Of a DNA stretch of 64,000 nucleotides, positions 29,949-40,586 are shown one piece after another (position 1 is the stretch's first letter; every line of letters begins with the position of its first letter). The translations under genes were made by a program, and so were the position numbers. The notes under the pieces are model-generated. The model was not told the DNA's origin, searched no databases, and worked only from the letters and a program-made list of their open reading frames with translations. Origin of the DNA: Phaeodactylum tricornutum CCAP 1055/1 (lineage: Eukaryota; Bacillariophyta; Bacillariophyceae; Surirellales; Neidiaceae); assembly GCF_000150955.2 (NCBI RefSeq), contig NC_011685.1, positions 124,001 through 188,000 on the forward strand, read 5' to 3'.

Positions 29949-32171
29949 TTAGACGCGCCGGCGTTTAGCTACAGGCTGACCGTCAAATTGATCATGACCG
30001 CCTTTTCGTTTCGATGACGCAAATCCGAGCAGTCTCCAAAAGTGTGACAACCAGCCATCTCTTTTCGCTTCGTCTATTGTCTCGAGGGAGTCCACCTTCA
30101 GCACTTGTTCGAGGCTCATAATTCGTTCTTTCGCAAATCGAAGACGTAGTGCTCCCAAGATGAGCTTGCCATGGTCCAGGATAGTGGCAGCAGGGTCCAA
30201 TGCCGTGTCACTGACTTCTGGACGGAAGACGGCGGCAACCAGAAAGGACGTATCGTTTAGCCAAATTATCTCAAAATTCACCCGTCGATCCTGTGTATCG
30301 ATCAAACCCGACAGACAACGAATGATGTCACGAGTAGATACTGAGGGGTCTATATCAGACACGCGGAATGTCGATTCCACAAGCATTCCTCGACTCAGAG
30401 GGTCAGAAACTGGATCTTCCAAGTCCATGGTATACATACTCATTTGAAAGAGCTTGTTTCTACCATAAAGCAGTCGTGTATTCTCTGTGCCTTCGTTATC
30501 GATTGTCAAATGCGTCATATTCCCGACGCCATCTAGTGCTACTGTTTCGTCTTGCAATGTGCTTTTTATCTGCTCACAAAGCCCAATGTAGATTGCACCC
30601 GTCATGTACGCATCATAGGCGGCTTCATGTTCCTGATCATCGGTAGCGTCCCCTCTACCAGCGTCCGCGACAACTTCAATCCTGTCCTCTAATCCGTTGT
30701 TCTGTCGCACCACTTTCTCAAACAGAGCAGCCAGTGCCGAATTCTCATTGCTCCATGTACTGCATTCAGTAGTGACAGCCTTGGTGTCGTAAATAATTGG
30801 AAAGTAACGACTTATCAATCCCTTGCACTCCTTCAACGTATCAGGAAGGGTTTCGTGATGAAAATGGGTCAACAAGAAGCAAATATCCATGAATCCATTG
30901 TGTACCACTAATGGAATGTTCCGGCGACGACTGGATTTCGAACCCAAAGACAATGTGTCTTCCGCAAAGGGCACCAATGGTGAGGTAAAATCAACGGCGT
31001 CGACCGACGGTGCCAAGACCGCTGACGTCAAATCAAGATGTTCTCCACGGCACACGCGCGAAATAGCCTCGAAGACACGCCACATGCCAATTTTGTTCAC
31101 TACCACCTTTTCCCAATCTTCCCGCCGGAGTCGTTGCTTCCTCGTTTGGGATTCCTCCTCAGTTAAGCGTAACACGCGAATTTGGTTGTTGCCGGCACTT
31201 TCCAACACCAAATCGGGATATTCCGCTTCAATGCTTTCGTAGAGAGCACGACGCAAGAATGAGTTGCACGATGGCAGCAGGAATGCGGCTCCTTCCGGTG
31301 CTAGTTCTATGGGTGGACCTTCAACTTCGTTCAAAGCGGCATCTAGCCATTCACGCAAACTTGCCATGGCACGAGCTGAATAGTAATCGCAGAAAAGGAG
31401 AAGGATTCGTAGGTCAGATTGTCAATGTAGCAGAAACCAAGTAGGGAAATGACATTCATAAAGAGCATTACCAGCCACATGCTCATAGGTCGTACCGTGA
31501 AAATCAATGTCTTCCGATCGACGCAACTCGACACGTCTTCGAGTGCTATCCTGCAGATTCGCATGTCGTTCCTTATCTTCGGCTGCTCGTTCCCGAATCA
31601 GTTCCTTCTCGACGTAGGCATGTACCGTTTCGTAGGCCTTATCGTTGGTTTGGTACGTCACGCCCTGTTGAGTCCACAGATCCAGACTCATGTTGTGTTG
31701 CTGCAAAAAGGCGACGGCCCCGGGGTTGAGCACAACTTCCCGTGTCTCACCGGACCATCCGTCCTGCGCGGGGAAGACGTAAAAGTTGTACCTCCGGGCC
31801 TGCCATTCGTGTACCTCCCCCGGTTCACTCGTGGCGTGGAAGAGCACGACCCCGAGTTGAATGATGCTGTACCGTTCCGGCACGTACTTGAGCGTCGACG
31901 CGTACAGGGCCGACGGCGGTTGCTCCTTGGCCGGACGGGGCGTGCCCGGCACCGTGATACCCGTCATTTCTTCGTCAATGGCGATAAAGGCTGCCGTCGG
32001 CAAATGCTGCAACAAATCATTCGTTTGCTTGCGAATAGAAGAGAGAAATGGGGCGTCAGTGGATTGTGGAAAACGGGGTGGGGTAGAAAGATTAATGAAC
32101 AAGCTCACAGTCAGTGCCGCCGATCCATTTGTCCTCACCTCGATGAAATTTTCTTTCGTGACGTTCACCAT
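29949..32171 (-). CDS. PARN: Poly(A)-specific ribonuclease PARN (CAF1/DEDDh family)
   Basis: Three exons, 32171..32139 (11 codons), 32027..31472 and 31375..29949, join with GT-AG introns of 111 and 96 bp to give 671 residues. After splicing the start reads MVNVTKENFIEQTNDLLQHL, in register with animal PARN, and the catalytic pair falls at Asp29 and Glu31 (FIAIDEEMTG), nearly the same numbering as human PARN. The third acidic residue is in HNGFMDICFLLTHF, and the last His/Asp pair in HEAAYDAYMTGAIY. These DEDDh residues bind two metals and remove mRNA poly(A) tails 3' to 5'; PARN also trims snoRNA and other ncRNA 3' ends in the nucleus. The basic C-terminus (KRKGG, AKRRRV) looks like a nuclear localisation signal. 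Confidence 0.88.
31376..31471 (-). other. Second intron of PARN
   Basis: A 96-bp intron with donor GTAATG and acceptor ATTCAG, interrupting a split Ala codon (EHVAARAMASL). Confidence 0.65.
32028..32138 (-). other. First intron of PARN
   Basis: A 111-bp phase-0 intron with donor GTGAGG and acceptor CGCAAG. The sequence is open if read through, so an unspliced reading would insert 37 residues, but splicing aligns the N-terminus with the family. It contains one exact copy of the recurrent 12-mer at 32103-32114. Confidence 0.7.
32103..32114 (+). repeat. Recurrent 12-mer GCTCACAGTCAG, copy 1 (PARN intron 1)
   Basis: Exact match to 35937-35948 and 37805-37816. Here it is inside the first PARN intron. 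Confidence 0.8.
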
Positions 32172-32820
32172 GATTGCCGAAATCAGCTATTACAGGCTCT
32201 ACAACGGTCGTGTCAATATATATATATGTATGTTTGTGTATACAATAGGTTCGAAAGAACGGGACCACCGACTCGAAGATTGGCAGCCGAGAATGAGTGA
32301 GACGTTGGGGCGTACAGAAAATGTGGGTTGGCTCATAGATTAGAGCGGCGGGCGGGGGGCAGCATGCGGTCGAACACAGTACCTCTGCGGATCGGATCGC
32401 CGGACGAACAGTACATATGTCATTACTAACTGTGAGATACTGTATTTCTCGAACACACACACAAAGATACAGGAAGCATTTGTAGCCAATAGAAACGAAA
32501 TCTCTTGACTGTGTGAGACACCATTTCGATTCCACTGCGACGTGAGAGGTTCGGCCGCATGCTCTCCACTACAAGTATACTAACATCACTGCAACCCTAA
32601 TGCAATTGATCTTTTCCACGATCGTTACGATTTTCGTAGTGGGTTCTTTCTCACCACGACAGATTTACCGACTTCCTACATCGGTCCACCATGGTACGGT
32701 TGCAACCTTTGCATTAAAGTGCCAGCCAGCTAACGCTTGACACACAGTCCTCGCTCTCCCACACCTACGCTACCTAGCGATACCTATTTTATTCACAGCA
32801 AACCCCGGTCCGCGAGTCGA
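32172..32820. other. Divergent promoter region between PARN and a one-TM protein gene
   Basis: About 650 bp. A short TA-dinucleotide run lies at about 32215-32227, some 45 bp upstream of the PARN ATG. No RNA gene seen. Confidence 0.4.
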
Positions 32821-33324
32821 ATGACATCTCCGTCGGACCCGGGTTGGTTCGGACGGAGCCTGCGGACCTTCCACGAGCGCCACGAACGTCTCCAACGCTT
32901 CGTACACGAAGGCATGCGGGTACCTTTACCTCGCTGGGGTCGCTTCCTTATGGGATGTGTCTATTTCACTATCCCCGTAGTAGGTGGGATGTCCGTCATG
33001 AACTGGTCAATTGGCAAGGCCCACGCTTCAATCGGCGAATCCGGCGAACGATTGCCGCAAAAATACGCGCATCGGCAAGGGCTAGTAGGAGATGCCATTG
33101 TCACGTCAGACGGGGAAACGAAAAAGGTTGGAGCCGGAGGTTGGGGTGGGGGTGTACACTTGGCTGTGAGTGATGAAGAAACGCAACGGCGGAATCGGCA
33201 AGCCCTCAATCATTTCTTTGCCTCACAGAAGAAGCAACAACGACGCCAAAAACAACATCCCGAGGACGAAGGCGACGCCTCGTCGGAAGTGGAGGCGTCG
33301 TCCACTCCCTCCACTGCCCTGTAA
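32821..33324 (+). CDS. Small protein with one transmembrane segment, unknown function
   Basis: From the first ATG (32821) 167 residues. Residues 1-40 are basic/aromatic (WFGRSLRTFHERHERLQRFV), residues about 41-63 form a hydrophobic segment (FLMGCVYFTIPVVGGMSVMNW), and the rest is polar with a Gly-rich patch (GAGGWGGGVHL) and a Gln/Lys/Glu-rich tail. The layout resembles small accessory proteins of mitochondrial inner membrane complexes, but no family was recognised. The frame is open upstream only from a TTG. Confidence 0.55.
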   Translation: MTSPSDPGWFGRSLRTFHERHERLQRFVHEGMRVPLPRWGRFLMGCVYFTIPVVGGMSVMNWSIGKAHASIGESGERLPQKYAHRQGLVGDAIVTSDGETKKVGAGGWGGGVHLAVSDEETQRRNRQALNHFFASQKKQQRRQKQHPEDEGDASSEVEASSTPSTAL

Positions 33325-33610
33325 CGGAAACGTATGCAGTAGAAGTAGAAGGTTAATTAGCTGCACAAGTACTCTTTAGAAAACACGTCTATCGGTTGTA
33401 CTTTCGCACGTGCATCCTGCTCTACGGGCCGTAACTGATAGTGAGCGCTAGCCGCAGTCAATACACTCTATAAAAGTTACATCACCGACATGGGTTACGT
33501 ACGAGTAGAGCTACACTTAATACTTGTTTGTGCGTGTAAAAGTGCGAGTGCGATTGGTTCTCTTCTAACTTGCATCCGTTAGTATGGGCCGAAACCGGTT
33601 TGCTGTATAT

Positions 33611-34843
33611 TTAGATGCCATCGGGGAAGTAATACCCACTCTTGGCAACATATTCCGGAATGACAAAGGCAGCCGACAGCTGATCAATGACGTTGACACC
33701 AGAGGCGTTGGCTTGGAAAAGGAGTCCAAGTAGGCCAACCATGGCAAGACGGGCGTGCTTCACTTCCTGCAGCTGCTTCTCTTCGTATTCTTCTGGGGAG
33801 TAGTTGAGTCCGAGAGGGTTCCAGCGGCCGTCTCCTTGTCCCCAACGCTGAGAGTCACCGGGCTGGTAGTTGTTGCCTTGCTGGAAGATAATGTTGATGC
33901 GGCGGAATTCCAAGGCCGCCATAAAGGCAAAGATCTGGAAAATCGAGGCGCTGGGGGCGGCTCCGAGGGCTTCCAAGGGGTTGGTGTTGGAAAAGGCGTC
34001 GGCGCCGGTCCAGGCGTTGCCTTCAAAGGTTCCGAAACCGGGGGCGATGAATCCCACGACGGCGATCATGCAGATACGTCCATGCATGAGTTCGGCCTCG
34101 CGGTACCAGGTGAGACCGTCGATGCTCACTTCATTGTTGAAGATTCCGTTGAAGTACGGAGCAGCCACGGTGTCGGCCTTGGTAGAAAGGAAGCAGGGAT
34201 CAAAGCCCACGTCACCCACCAGGGATCCGTCCAAAAGTGCCGGGGCTCCTTCATACGGAATGGCAATGGAAGGAATGGTACCACCACCCTGAAACGCATG
34301 TCAGAAAAAGAATCACAAGCGCAAAAACATGATCGTGAGTGTCTAGTTGCAAAGGGTAGGGGCCACGGATTGCCAGACTGGATTGTCTCAACGTACCGAA
34401 GCGGTGACTCGCTTGGCGGGAGCGGTAGCCTTCTTTGCGGGGGCTTTCGCAGCAGGGGCCTTCTTCACCACGGCTTTGACGGCCTTCTTGACGGGAGCGG
34501 GGGCCTTCTTGACAGCCTTGACTGCGGCTTTCTTCACCGGTGCCGCCTTCTTGACCACAGCCTTCTTGACGGGAGCGGCCTTTTTCTCCACAACCTTTTT
34601 GGCTTCCGCCGCGGGGTCCTTCTTCATGAAAGGATTGACAAAGGCTTTCTTGGGTGCCGCTACCTTTTTAGTTGCGGCAGCAGCCTTGGAAACCGCGGCC
34701 TTGGCGGGCTTGACGGCCTTGGTAGCCGCCGGCTTGGCTGCCGCTTTTTTGGGAGCGGGCTTCTTACCGACGGCGAACGTCATACTGGGAGCCGTAAAGG
34801 CACTGGCGGTAGCCGCAAGGGTAGTCAAGACAGCAATCTTCAT
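33611..34843 (-). CDS. Fucoxanthin-chlorophyll a/c light-harvesting protein with Lys/Ala-rich spacer
   Basis: Two exons, 34843..34397 and 34288..33611, joined over a 108-bp GT-AG intron at TASGGGTIPS; 374 residues. The first 16 residues are a signal peptide ending ATASAFTAPS, the classic diatom ASAF-type plastid import motif. Residues about 26-149 are almost only Lys, Ala, Pro and Val (KKAAPVKKAV-type units), broken once by AFVNPFMKKDP. The chlorophyll-binding domain follows: helix 1 WYREAELMHGRICMIAVVG and helix 3 LQEVKHARLAMVGLLGLLF, with the Glu/His/Arg that ligate chlorophyll and pair the helices. FCPs harvest light for the photosystems in the thylakoid. A normal FCP is ~200 residues, so the spacer is exceptional. 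The subfamily (Lhcr-like suggested by helix 3) is uncertain. Confidence 0.88.
34289..34396 (-). other. Intron of the light-harvesting gene
   Basis: A 108-bp phase-0 intron, donor GTACGT and acceptor TTTCAG, placed exactly at the border between the Lys/Ala-rich spacer exon and the LHC-domain exon. Confidence 0.8.
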
Positions 34844-35308
34844 GGTATAGTATGAGAGATAGATTAATTGTCAATACAACAGCAACAACAGTGAAAAAGA
34901 CTACGACAACCAAGAGCCACAGCAACAACACAGGAAATATGGTGCGTTACAGATGTTGCTTTGCGTACTCGTCCGCCTACTAGCAGGTCTACTGAGCGGT
35001 CCGTACGCACACACCCGCGCGGTTTCGGCGGGTTGTTGGGCTGAGATTTCCTCCCGCGTACCCGTACGAGCGCAGGTATCCATTCCATTCTCAGAAAACA
35101 TCCACCGGAAGATCGTTCAAGTTGAATTTGGTGGATCGCGGTATAGGGACCGTATCTTTCCCTGCTTGTTTGTGTGTCTGACACTTCACAGCCAACGAGC
35201 TCGATGGAAATGCGATACGGTTCTCTTTCCATCTGGAGAACCAAAATCGTTGATTGGATGACATATTCCGTGTTACTATCGTACCAGGAACAATATCATT
35301 TTGCTGTA

Positions 35309-35331
35309 TGTCTGTCTGTCTGTCTGTCTGT
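35309..35331 (+). repeat. (TGTC)n microsatellite
   Basis: About 5.5 uninterrupted TGTC units in the region upstream of the light-harvesting gene. Confidence 0.85.
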
Positions 35332-35936
35332 GTTGGCTTGTCAGAACACGTGGCTGTGCAAACATTATTTCATTCGTGGAATGGGGTGCGCGGAGGTTTG
35401 GCAGACTGCAGACTGTGACAAAATGAACGTCGGGATTGCAAATGCGTCAATGACAAAGCCTCTTCTCGAGCCCGGCATGAAGGAGAAAAAGGAAACCCGA
35501 TAGTCCTGCCCGCTCAAACCAGGCAATGGCGAAGCTGGACTTATCCGAACGCAATGATATGTCGTCGCAACAGCGACCTACAAGACTGAGTGAGCGTTTT
35601 CCCAATTGTTCATAATGGAAAATTTGTCTAGCTAGGATTGGAAAACATCCCATTGAATATTCGACAATTCCGACGACCCTGGACAGCAATCCTTATAAGA
35701 GATTTCAAAGACTAGTATTGGACGGCTTGCCAAACGAGTGCTGGCCTACTGTACCCGAATTGCTGGGTGTTTCCGCTGTTTCTGATTTTGCTTCGGTCGA
35801 TCAGTATGTTGCGTTACAAGCGTCGCAATTAGTCAGCTATACGAGCATCTTACTGTTAGAGCCTGTGGACAACATCCGTCCTTCCTCAGGCGTACTCTAT
35901 TTGCCTGTTAGGGATTAAAATCCAAGCATTAGGGAT

Positions 35937-35948
35937 GCTCACAGTCAG
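35937..35948 (+). repeat. Recurrent 12-mer GCTCACAGTCAG, copy 2 (intergenic)
   Basis: Exact copy about 1.1 kb upstream of the light-harvesting gene start and 0.7 kb upstream of the gene at 36650. Confidence 0.8.
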
Positions 35949-36649
35949 AGCACTTTCGGCCGGCCTGGTCCGTCGATCTACCTCTCTAGTAGATAGAGAC
36001 GAGAACAGACTGTCGTGTTTCCGGTCAAGACCCGTTCTTATCGAAAATTGGCCTTCTCGGTTGATCGTGGTGTCGATTCGCCGCTACACCCCATTCCGAG
36101 TCAGGCTCCGCCAATAAGACCGCAAGGCATCTTTACAAACAGCTTCATTTGAACATACGCCGGCACACGAGAACCGCAGTCTCAATGATAGAAATGTCAA
36201 GACTTATTATTAGTAGGGCTTTTCACGAACGACGTGAGAGCAGTGTCAAGATTGACTACCGGACTTGTCAGACTTATTGAAAAATAAAACGAGTCTTGCT
36301 ATGCCTTCATCGGGGCTTTTCAACAATTCCAAGACCCCCTACCTCCAGGGGCCGGAAAACGTAGGAGGGTCGCACATAATTCCGAACTTGTGCCTAATCT
36401 ACATTACTTTGGTACGGTGTGACCCACTACAAATAAGAGGTGCATTTCTTTTTGTTGCCGAACAAAAAAACACTGGACGGTTGACAGTCTAATCGTAGCA
36501 AAGATTGTCTATTTGCGCTAACTGTAAATTCCCCCTGTTCTGCCTATCCTGAATTCAAAGGTTTAAGGAAGCGGACGTCCAGTAACATTTTACAAGGTTG
36601 TAGTTCCATTATCAGACACGCTGGGCTGGACCCATCGCTATTGGTTCAT

Positions 36650-37702
36650 ATGGCCAATATACCTGCGGAAAAAGAATTTCTTGTGGGCTTTCAGCCCGTC
36701 TCGCCGCAAAGGAAAAAGGGAGTTCGATTTCTCGAAAAGCGACTGATGCAACGATTCGGTATAGGTCCTGACCGGGCTCGAGACGTCATGCGGGAAGCGC
36801 GAGGCAAACTGCGCACAGACCACAGCAAGGCCTATTCTAAACGGTTGGAGGAAGAGTGCGTGATAGTGATTCTGCGGCCCAATGAATCAACCAGATTGTT
36901 GGACGATTCGTTCGCCAACTTATCGATCACAGAAGCCTGCTTGAAAATGGAAAGTTCTTTGACCACTGAGCAGTCCAAAAAAACGCCTCCAAAACCTTTC
37001 GAAGCAACTTTGTCAGATTTTTTTGTCACCCAGTATGGCCCACTCAAGACCAAAGCGGATGCCGACGACGCCACGCAGCAGTCAAGGCAGTCCGTCCGCA
37101 GTCCCAAGACGACTCAAGCTTCGGCTCCAGAGCTGCGAGGTAAATCTCGGGAGGGGTCTGTTCGTGCCGGTAAACAGAGACTTCACGATTTCGGAAAAAC
37201 CTGGTCGCCGAGCTCACGGGTTGAAGCGCGTCCCAGCGTAGAAGCAAGAAGAACGAAAGTGACAGGAGCGCAAGCGTACAAATCAACAGCAGCGCCAGTT
37301 TTTTCAGACCAACGTGATACAGTCGATCAGTTCCCTTCATGTCGATCTCCGAAGCACGAACCAGCTTTGTCAGTGGCCGCCAATCCTTCAAAATCGTATG
37401 TCAACTCGTCTCGTTTGCAGAAGGCCAAATCGTATCGAACTTTTCTCAAACCAATGGAAAGAGGGCAAGACTCATCCAATTCAACATTGTCAACTACTAG
37501 TGCCGGTGGTGATTCTTCTCCGATAAAGAAAAAATCCTTCAACAGGGCTCGCCCGTGCCGTCGAGGTGAAGGCGCTCTGGTTGCGTTGAGAAAAACCTTG
37601 TCCGTGACCGACTTGTTTCGATCCTTTCGCAAGCCGAAGGGAAGCATGCAGTCTACTGTAATGGATGCTAGTGATGACGATGACTCTCTATATATCGACT
37701 AA
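36650..37702 (+). CDS. Basic, mostly disordered protein of unknown function
   Basis: Single exon, 350 residues from the first ATG. Residues about 1-75 look folded and charged (RFLEKRLMQRFGIGPDRARDVMREARGKLR), like a small helical domain. The rest is Ser/Lys/Arg/Pro-rich with many possible phosphorylation sites, and ends in an acidic run (DASDDDDSLYID). No family recognised. It ends 82 bp from the convergent NTF2-repeat gene. Confidence 0.6.
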   Translation: MANIPAEKEFLVGFQPVSPQRKKGVRFLEKRLMQRFGIGPDRARDVMREARGKLRTDHSKAYSKRLEEECVIVILRPNESTRLLDDSFANLSITEACLKMESSLTTEQSKKTPPKPFEATLSDFFVTQYGPLKTKADADDATQQSRQSVRSPKTTQASAPELRGKSREGSVRAGKQRLHDFGKTWSPSSRVEARPSVEARRTKVTGAQAYKSTAAPVFSDQRDTVDQFPSCRSPKHEPALSVAANPSKSYVNSSRLQKAKSYRTFLKPMERGQDSSNSTLSTTSAGGDSSPIKKKSFNRARPCRRGEGALVALRKTLSVTDLFRSFRKPKGSMQSTVMDASDDDDSLYID

Positions 37703-37784
37703 AAGGTAATGACATTAAGGCACCACCTCAATTTATAGCACCAATTTTGGAATAAAGCTTAGCGACCTACGTTGGCCTTTCTCT

Positions 37785-39689
37785 CTAAACTCTGTCCAAG
37801 CTTTGCTCACAGTCAGTATCGTACTCTTCGTAAGTTGTTTCGGTCAGTTCTTCGGTTGGTTCAATTCCTTCCACTTCATCTTCCTCTTTGCCGTACCGGT
37901 ACAGGTTCTCGTAAAACAACCCGTTCTCCAGTACGTCAATACGGACGATCTGACCACGGTAGACGACGGCACGAGCTTTCACCGTCTCTTCATACTCGTC
38001 CGTTTCGTATGTAACGGTGTACTCAAAACCACCCTTTTTCTGTCGCTCCAACGATCTGAGATGAACCTGACCGCGTCGTTCAAGAAAATGTGGTACAGAA
38101 GCACATATACGATTATAATCAATCGTATCTTCGCCCGTTTCAATAGTAATCTCGTTCTTGCTGAACAACGCATCAAGTCGTTCTTGCCAGTCGTCCTGAA
38201 CAAGCCTGTCATCCGCGAACAAGGCAACGTAGTCACGAAAGGACTTCAGGAGCGGAAAGATGGAGTAGTGCGTTCCTTGCCTCGTCAGCCGGACTATCTT
38301 GCCATCCTTCGCTTGCGCCAGGGATCGAAAGGTGAAATCAACTATAGCGTTAAAGGCTTGAATAGTGTACGAAATGAGCCCGGGTGCTACGCGTGCCATT
38401 TCAATGATCTTCATGGTCAAACCAGATCTGAAGTGAGCTGCGAACTCCTCACGGAGTTCACGATAGTCCAAAGTTTCGTCAGTAGAATCGTTGTCGGACT
38501 CGTTGGTGCTGCTTTGGCTACCCGGTACTCGAGCCGCGAGCAAGGGATCAAACGTCATTTCGAGCAAGCCTTGAAATTCCGTCGGAATCTTGCGTTTACC
38601 TTGATACAGGCCAAAGAACTTCTTCAAATTTTCCATGGCATGCATGGTACTGGTAAACTCTTCCGGAACGGGTTTCTTGGCTACTTTGCTATACATCGTA
38701 TCCTTCTTTTTCAAGGGCTCGACCCGGACTATCCGTCCTTGCTCCACGATTGCCAAAGACTGGGAAGTAAAGGCGTGACCTTGGCCCCGGCATTTGACGG
38801 TATAGGAAAGTCCCTTCTCGTGGGCGCGGTATCCGGTCAATTCCAACTGCGCTCCTCGCTCTAGCAACATGATACACGACTCGTGCATGAGATCGCGAGA
38901 GACCAAGCCCTGCTTGCTGAGCGATACTGCCGATGTGTCGTAGATCGCATCAAAGCGGCGTGTGAAGTCCTTGGGAACTGTATTTGTTCGATCGCCGGCG
39001 CTGAAAAGTTGAAAATAGGCTTCAAGGTTCTCAATCAACGGCTGTATTTCGTAATTTGTCCTTTGCCGCTCGATCCGACAAATCATACCGTCTTGCACGT
39101 AGGCTGTATTGAGAAACGTAACATCGGTATCGGCGTTTACCGCACGGACTAGAAAGGTAATGGTCCGCGGTGAATTCAAAACTTCCACGTTGAGCAATTC
39201 CCAACGAAAGCCTTGTTGAAATTGACATTCTAATTCCGTAGCAAACTCCTCATACCGCCATTCTTGAACACCTTGCGGTGATGGATGTCGCAACGAAGAC
39301 GTCCTAGCGGTAAAGGTTTCCGTGTCGAAGATTTTCCCTAGTGTTTCGCGGAAACTGAAAGGGGCGCGGTTCTTGTGCGAACCATCGTAGAGTTTGGAGA
39401 GGACTTGGATGTTCTGTATGGCTTGGTGTAGCCCCCTTAGTTGACGGCGAATCTCGGTCTTGTATAGTTTGCTGTATTTGGTGACGTGATCTCCGCTGAG
39501 GATGACACACGATCCGCCGGGCACTACCGAAGTGGGAGAAGGTCCGTTCGGCAAGGACCAGGAACCGTGCGTGCTCGGTGAAGACTCTGTTTTGGGAAGA
39601 GGAGTGGACGTCGACGACGGCGGCGGTGATTTCCACCACGGAGGAGAGATGGGCGTATTTTTTGGCCGGGGCGTGGACAACAACGACAT
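37785..39689 (-). CDS. Protein of four tandem NTF2/SnoaL-like repeats
   Basis: Single exon, 634 residues. After a Pro/Ser-rich N-terminus (~75 residues), four modules of about 115-135 residues follow: roughly 85-215, 216-338, 345-488 and 489-605. Each has the same order: a helix with an LY/LF-x-G/D-x-R element (LYDGSHKNR, LFSAGDRTN, LYQGKRK, LFADDR), a strand with FD or LF, a second helix with YEE, YRE or YNR, then paired strands ending in a d/G-x-I-x-R-I/V/L motif (QDGMICRIE, EQGRIVRVE, KDGKIVRLT, YRGQIVRID). This matches the cone-shaped NTF2/SnoaL fold, inferred by pattern only. No catalytic residues stand out. The C-terminus is acidic. Confidence 0.6.
   Translation of the reverse strand: MSLLSTPRPKNTPISPPWWKSPPPSSTSTPLPKTESSPSTHGSWSLPNGPSPTSVVPGGSCVILSGDHVTKYSKLYKTEIRRQLRGLHQAIQNIQVLSKLYDGSHKNRAPFSFRETLGKIFDTETFTARTSSLRHPSPQGVQEWRYEEFATELECQFQQGFRWELLNVEVLNSPRTITFLVRAVNADTDVTFLNTAYVQDGMICRIERQRTNYEIQPLIENLEAYFQLFSAGDRTNTVPKDFTRRFDAIYDTSAVSLSKQGLVSRDLMHESCIMLLERGAQLELTGYRAHEKGLSYTVKCRGQGHAFTSQSLAIVEQGRIVRVEPLKKKDTMYSKVAKKPVPEEFTSTMHAMENLKKFFGLYQGKRKIPTEFQGLLEMTFDPLLAARVPGSQSSTNESDNDSTDETLDYRELREEFAAHFRSGLTMKIIEMARVAPGLISYTIQAFNAIVDFTFRSLAQAKDGKIVRLTRQGTHYSIFPLLKSFRDYVALFADDRLVQDDWQERLDALFSKNEITIETGEDTIDYNRICASVPHFLERRGQVHLRSLERQKKGGFEYTVTYETDEYEETVKARAVVYRGQIVRIDVLENGLFYENLYRYGKEEDEVEGIEPTEELTETTYEEYDTDCEQSLDRV
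37805..37816 (+). repeat. Recurrent 12-mer GCTCACAGTCAG, copy 3 (3' end of NTF2-repeat gene)
   Basis: Exact copy in the last coding residues of the NTF2-repeat gene, near its stop codon, about 100 bp after the stop of the convergent gene. Confidence 0.8.
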
Positions 39690-40586
39690 GTTGGTGCAGG
39701 AAGCGATAGGTATGGTGGGGGCTGTTTGCAGGTCAAGAGGTACTTTTACCCTTCTTGTAGTACAACAGACGTGAACAGAGAGTCGACAGACCAGACGTTC
39801 CCAACAAGAGCTTAGCTAGAATGGTAGAAGGAAAGTTTTGTTTCTCGACTCGAAGCACTCTTTTGTTCTTTCAACGTTATTGAATAGGGATGGTAACGTA
39901 GAATCTGTGCGAAAGAATATTCTGTATCAGGCAGCAGCAGACACCCGACGAAGTGAAAAGGGGCTTGTACACACTAGAAAATAATGAGAGGACTGGCCGG
40001 CGGTAGACAACTACTATAAATGTCGTCAAGTCTCCGTATTTTTTTGGCAAACAAAAGTCCTTTCTAGCAATCGAGGTTCACTATTTTCCGTTGGTCGGGT
40101 TTCAAAACTGTATGTGACTCCCGCATATTTCATAGCAATATAAATAGAATTGACGTCACTAGACATAAAATCCTTAAGAACTGCGCCAAAAACGTTCTCA
40201 ACTTCCTTAAATACGTGTACCCGGGAAGCGAAAAAAACGACCTGTTCCAGGTATTGCAGTTAAATGACTATGAAAATTTAAAATGTTGATGCATTGATGT
40301 AATGTAACAGGTTTAACCGTAAATTGTCAGAATTGGTGGGATACATATTCTTGGCACCCGGAAATACAATGATGCTGTTAGTAACAGAAAACTATATCGG
40401 GCAGTAAAAATCATCGTGATCTTTCGTTCCTCTACGCTGAAGTCAATCTAGCTGCCTACTATTTACTTTTGTACAGCCCACGTCGCAAAAAGTACCAGAC
40501 TTTGTGACCGGGAGCATTATTCGTTCGACTGGCCGAAAATCCCACTAGTAGCATTGCTGCCAAACGGAAGCATTTCATAGTCTGAA
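39690..40586. other. AT-rich intergenic region between two minus-strand genes
   Basis: About 900 bp, including the NTF2-repeat gene promoter and the GH125 3' flank. An ACCGTAAATTGTCAG motif lies near 40316. No gene, RNA or repeat was recognised. Confidence 0.4.

Larger units (their letters stand above)
34844..36649. other. Long divergent intergenic region upstream of the light-harvesting gene
   Basis: 1.8 kb, expected to hold the light-regulated FCP promoter near 34844-35200. It contains a (TGTC)n microsatellite at 35309-35331 and one exact recurrent 12-mer at 35937-35948. Short open frames (such as 35718-35918) have no recognisable domain. Confidence 0.45.

Noticed and set aside
33755-34855. 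Long plus-strand frame (366 codons) antisense to the light-harvesting gene.
   Set aside because: It is the mirror of the FCP reading frame; Gly/Leu-rich content follows from the complement of Lys/Ala codons.
37803-38864. 353-codon plus-strand frame antisense to the NTF2-repeat gene.
   Set aside because: Shadow of the real gene; the minus-strand protein shows internal repeats, this one does not.
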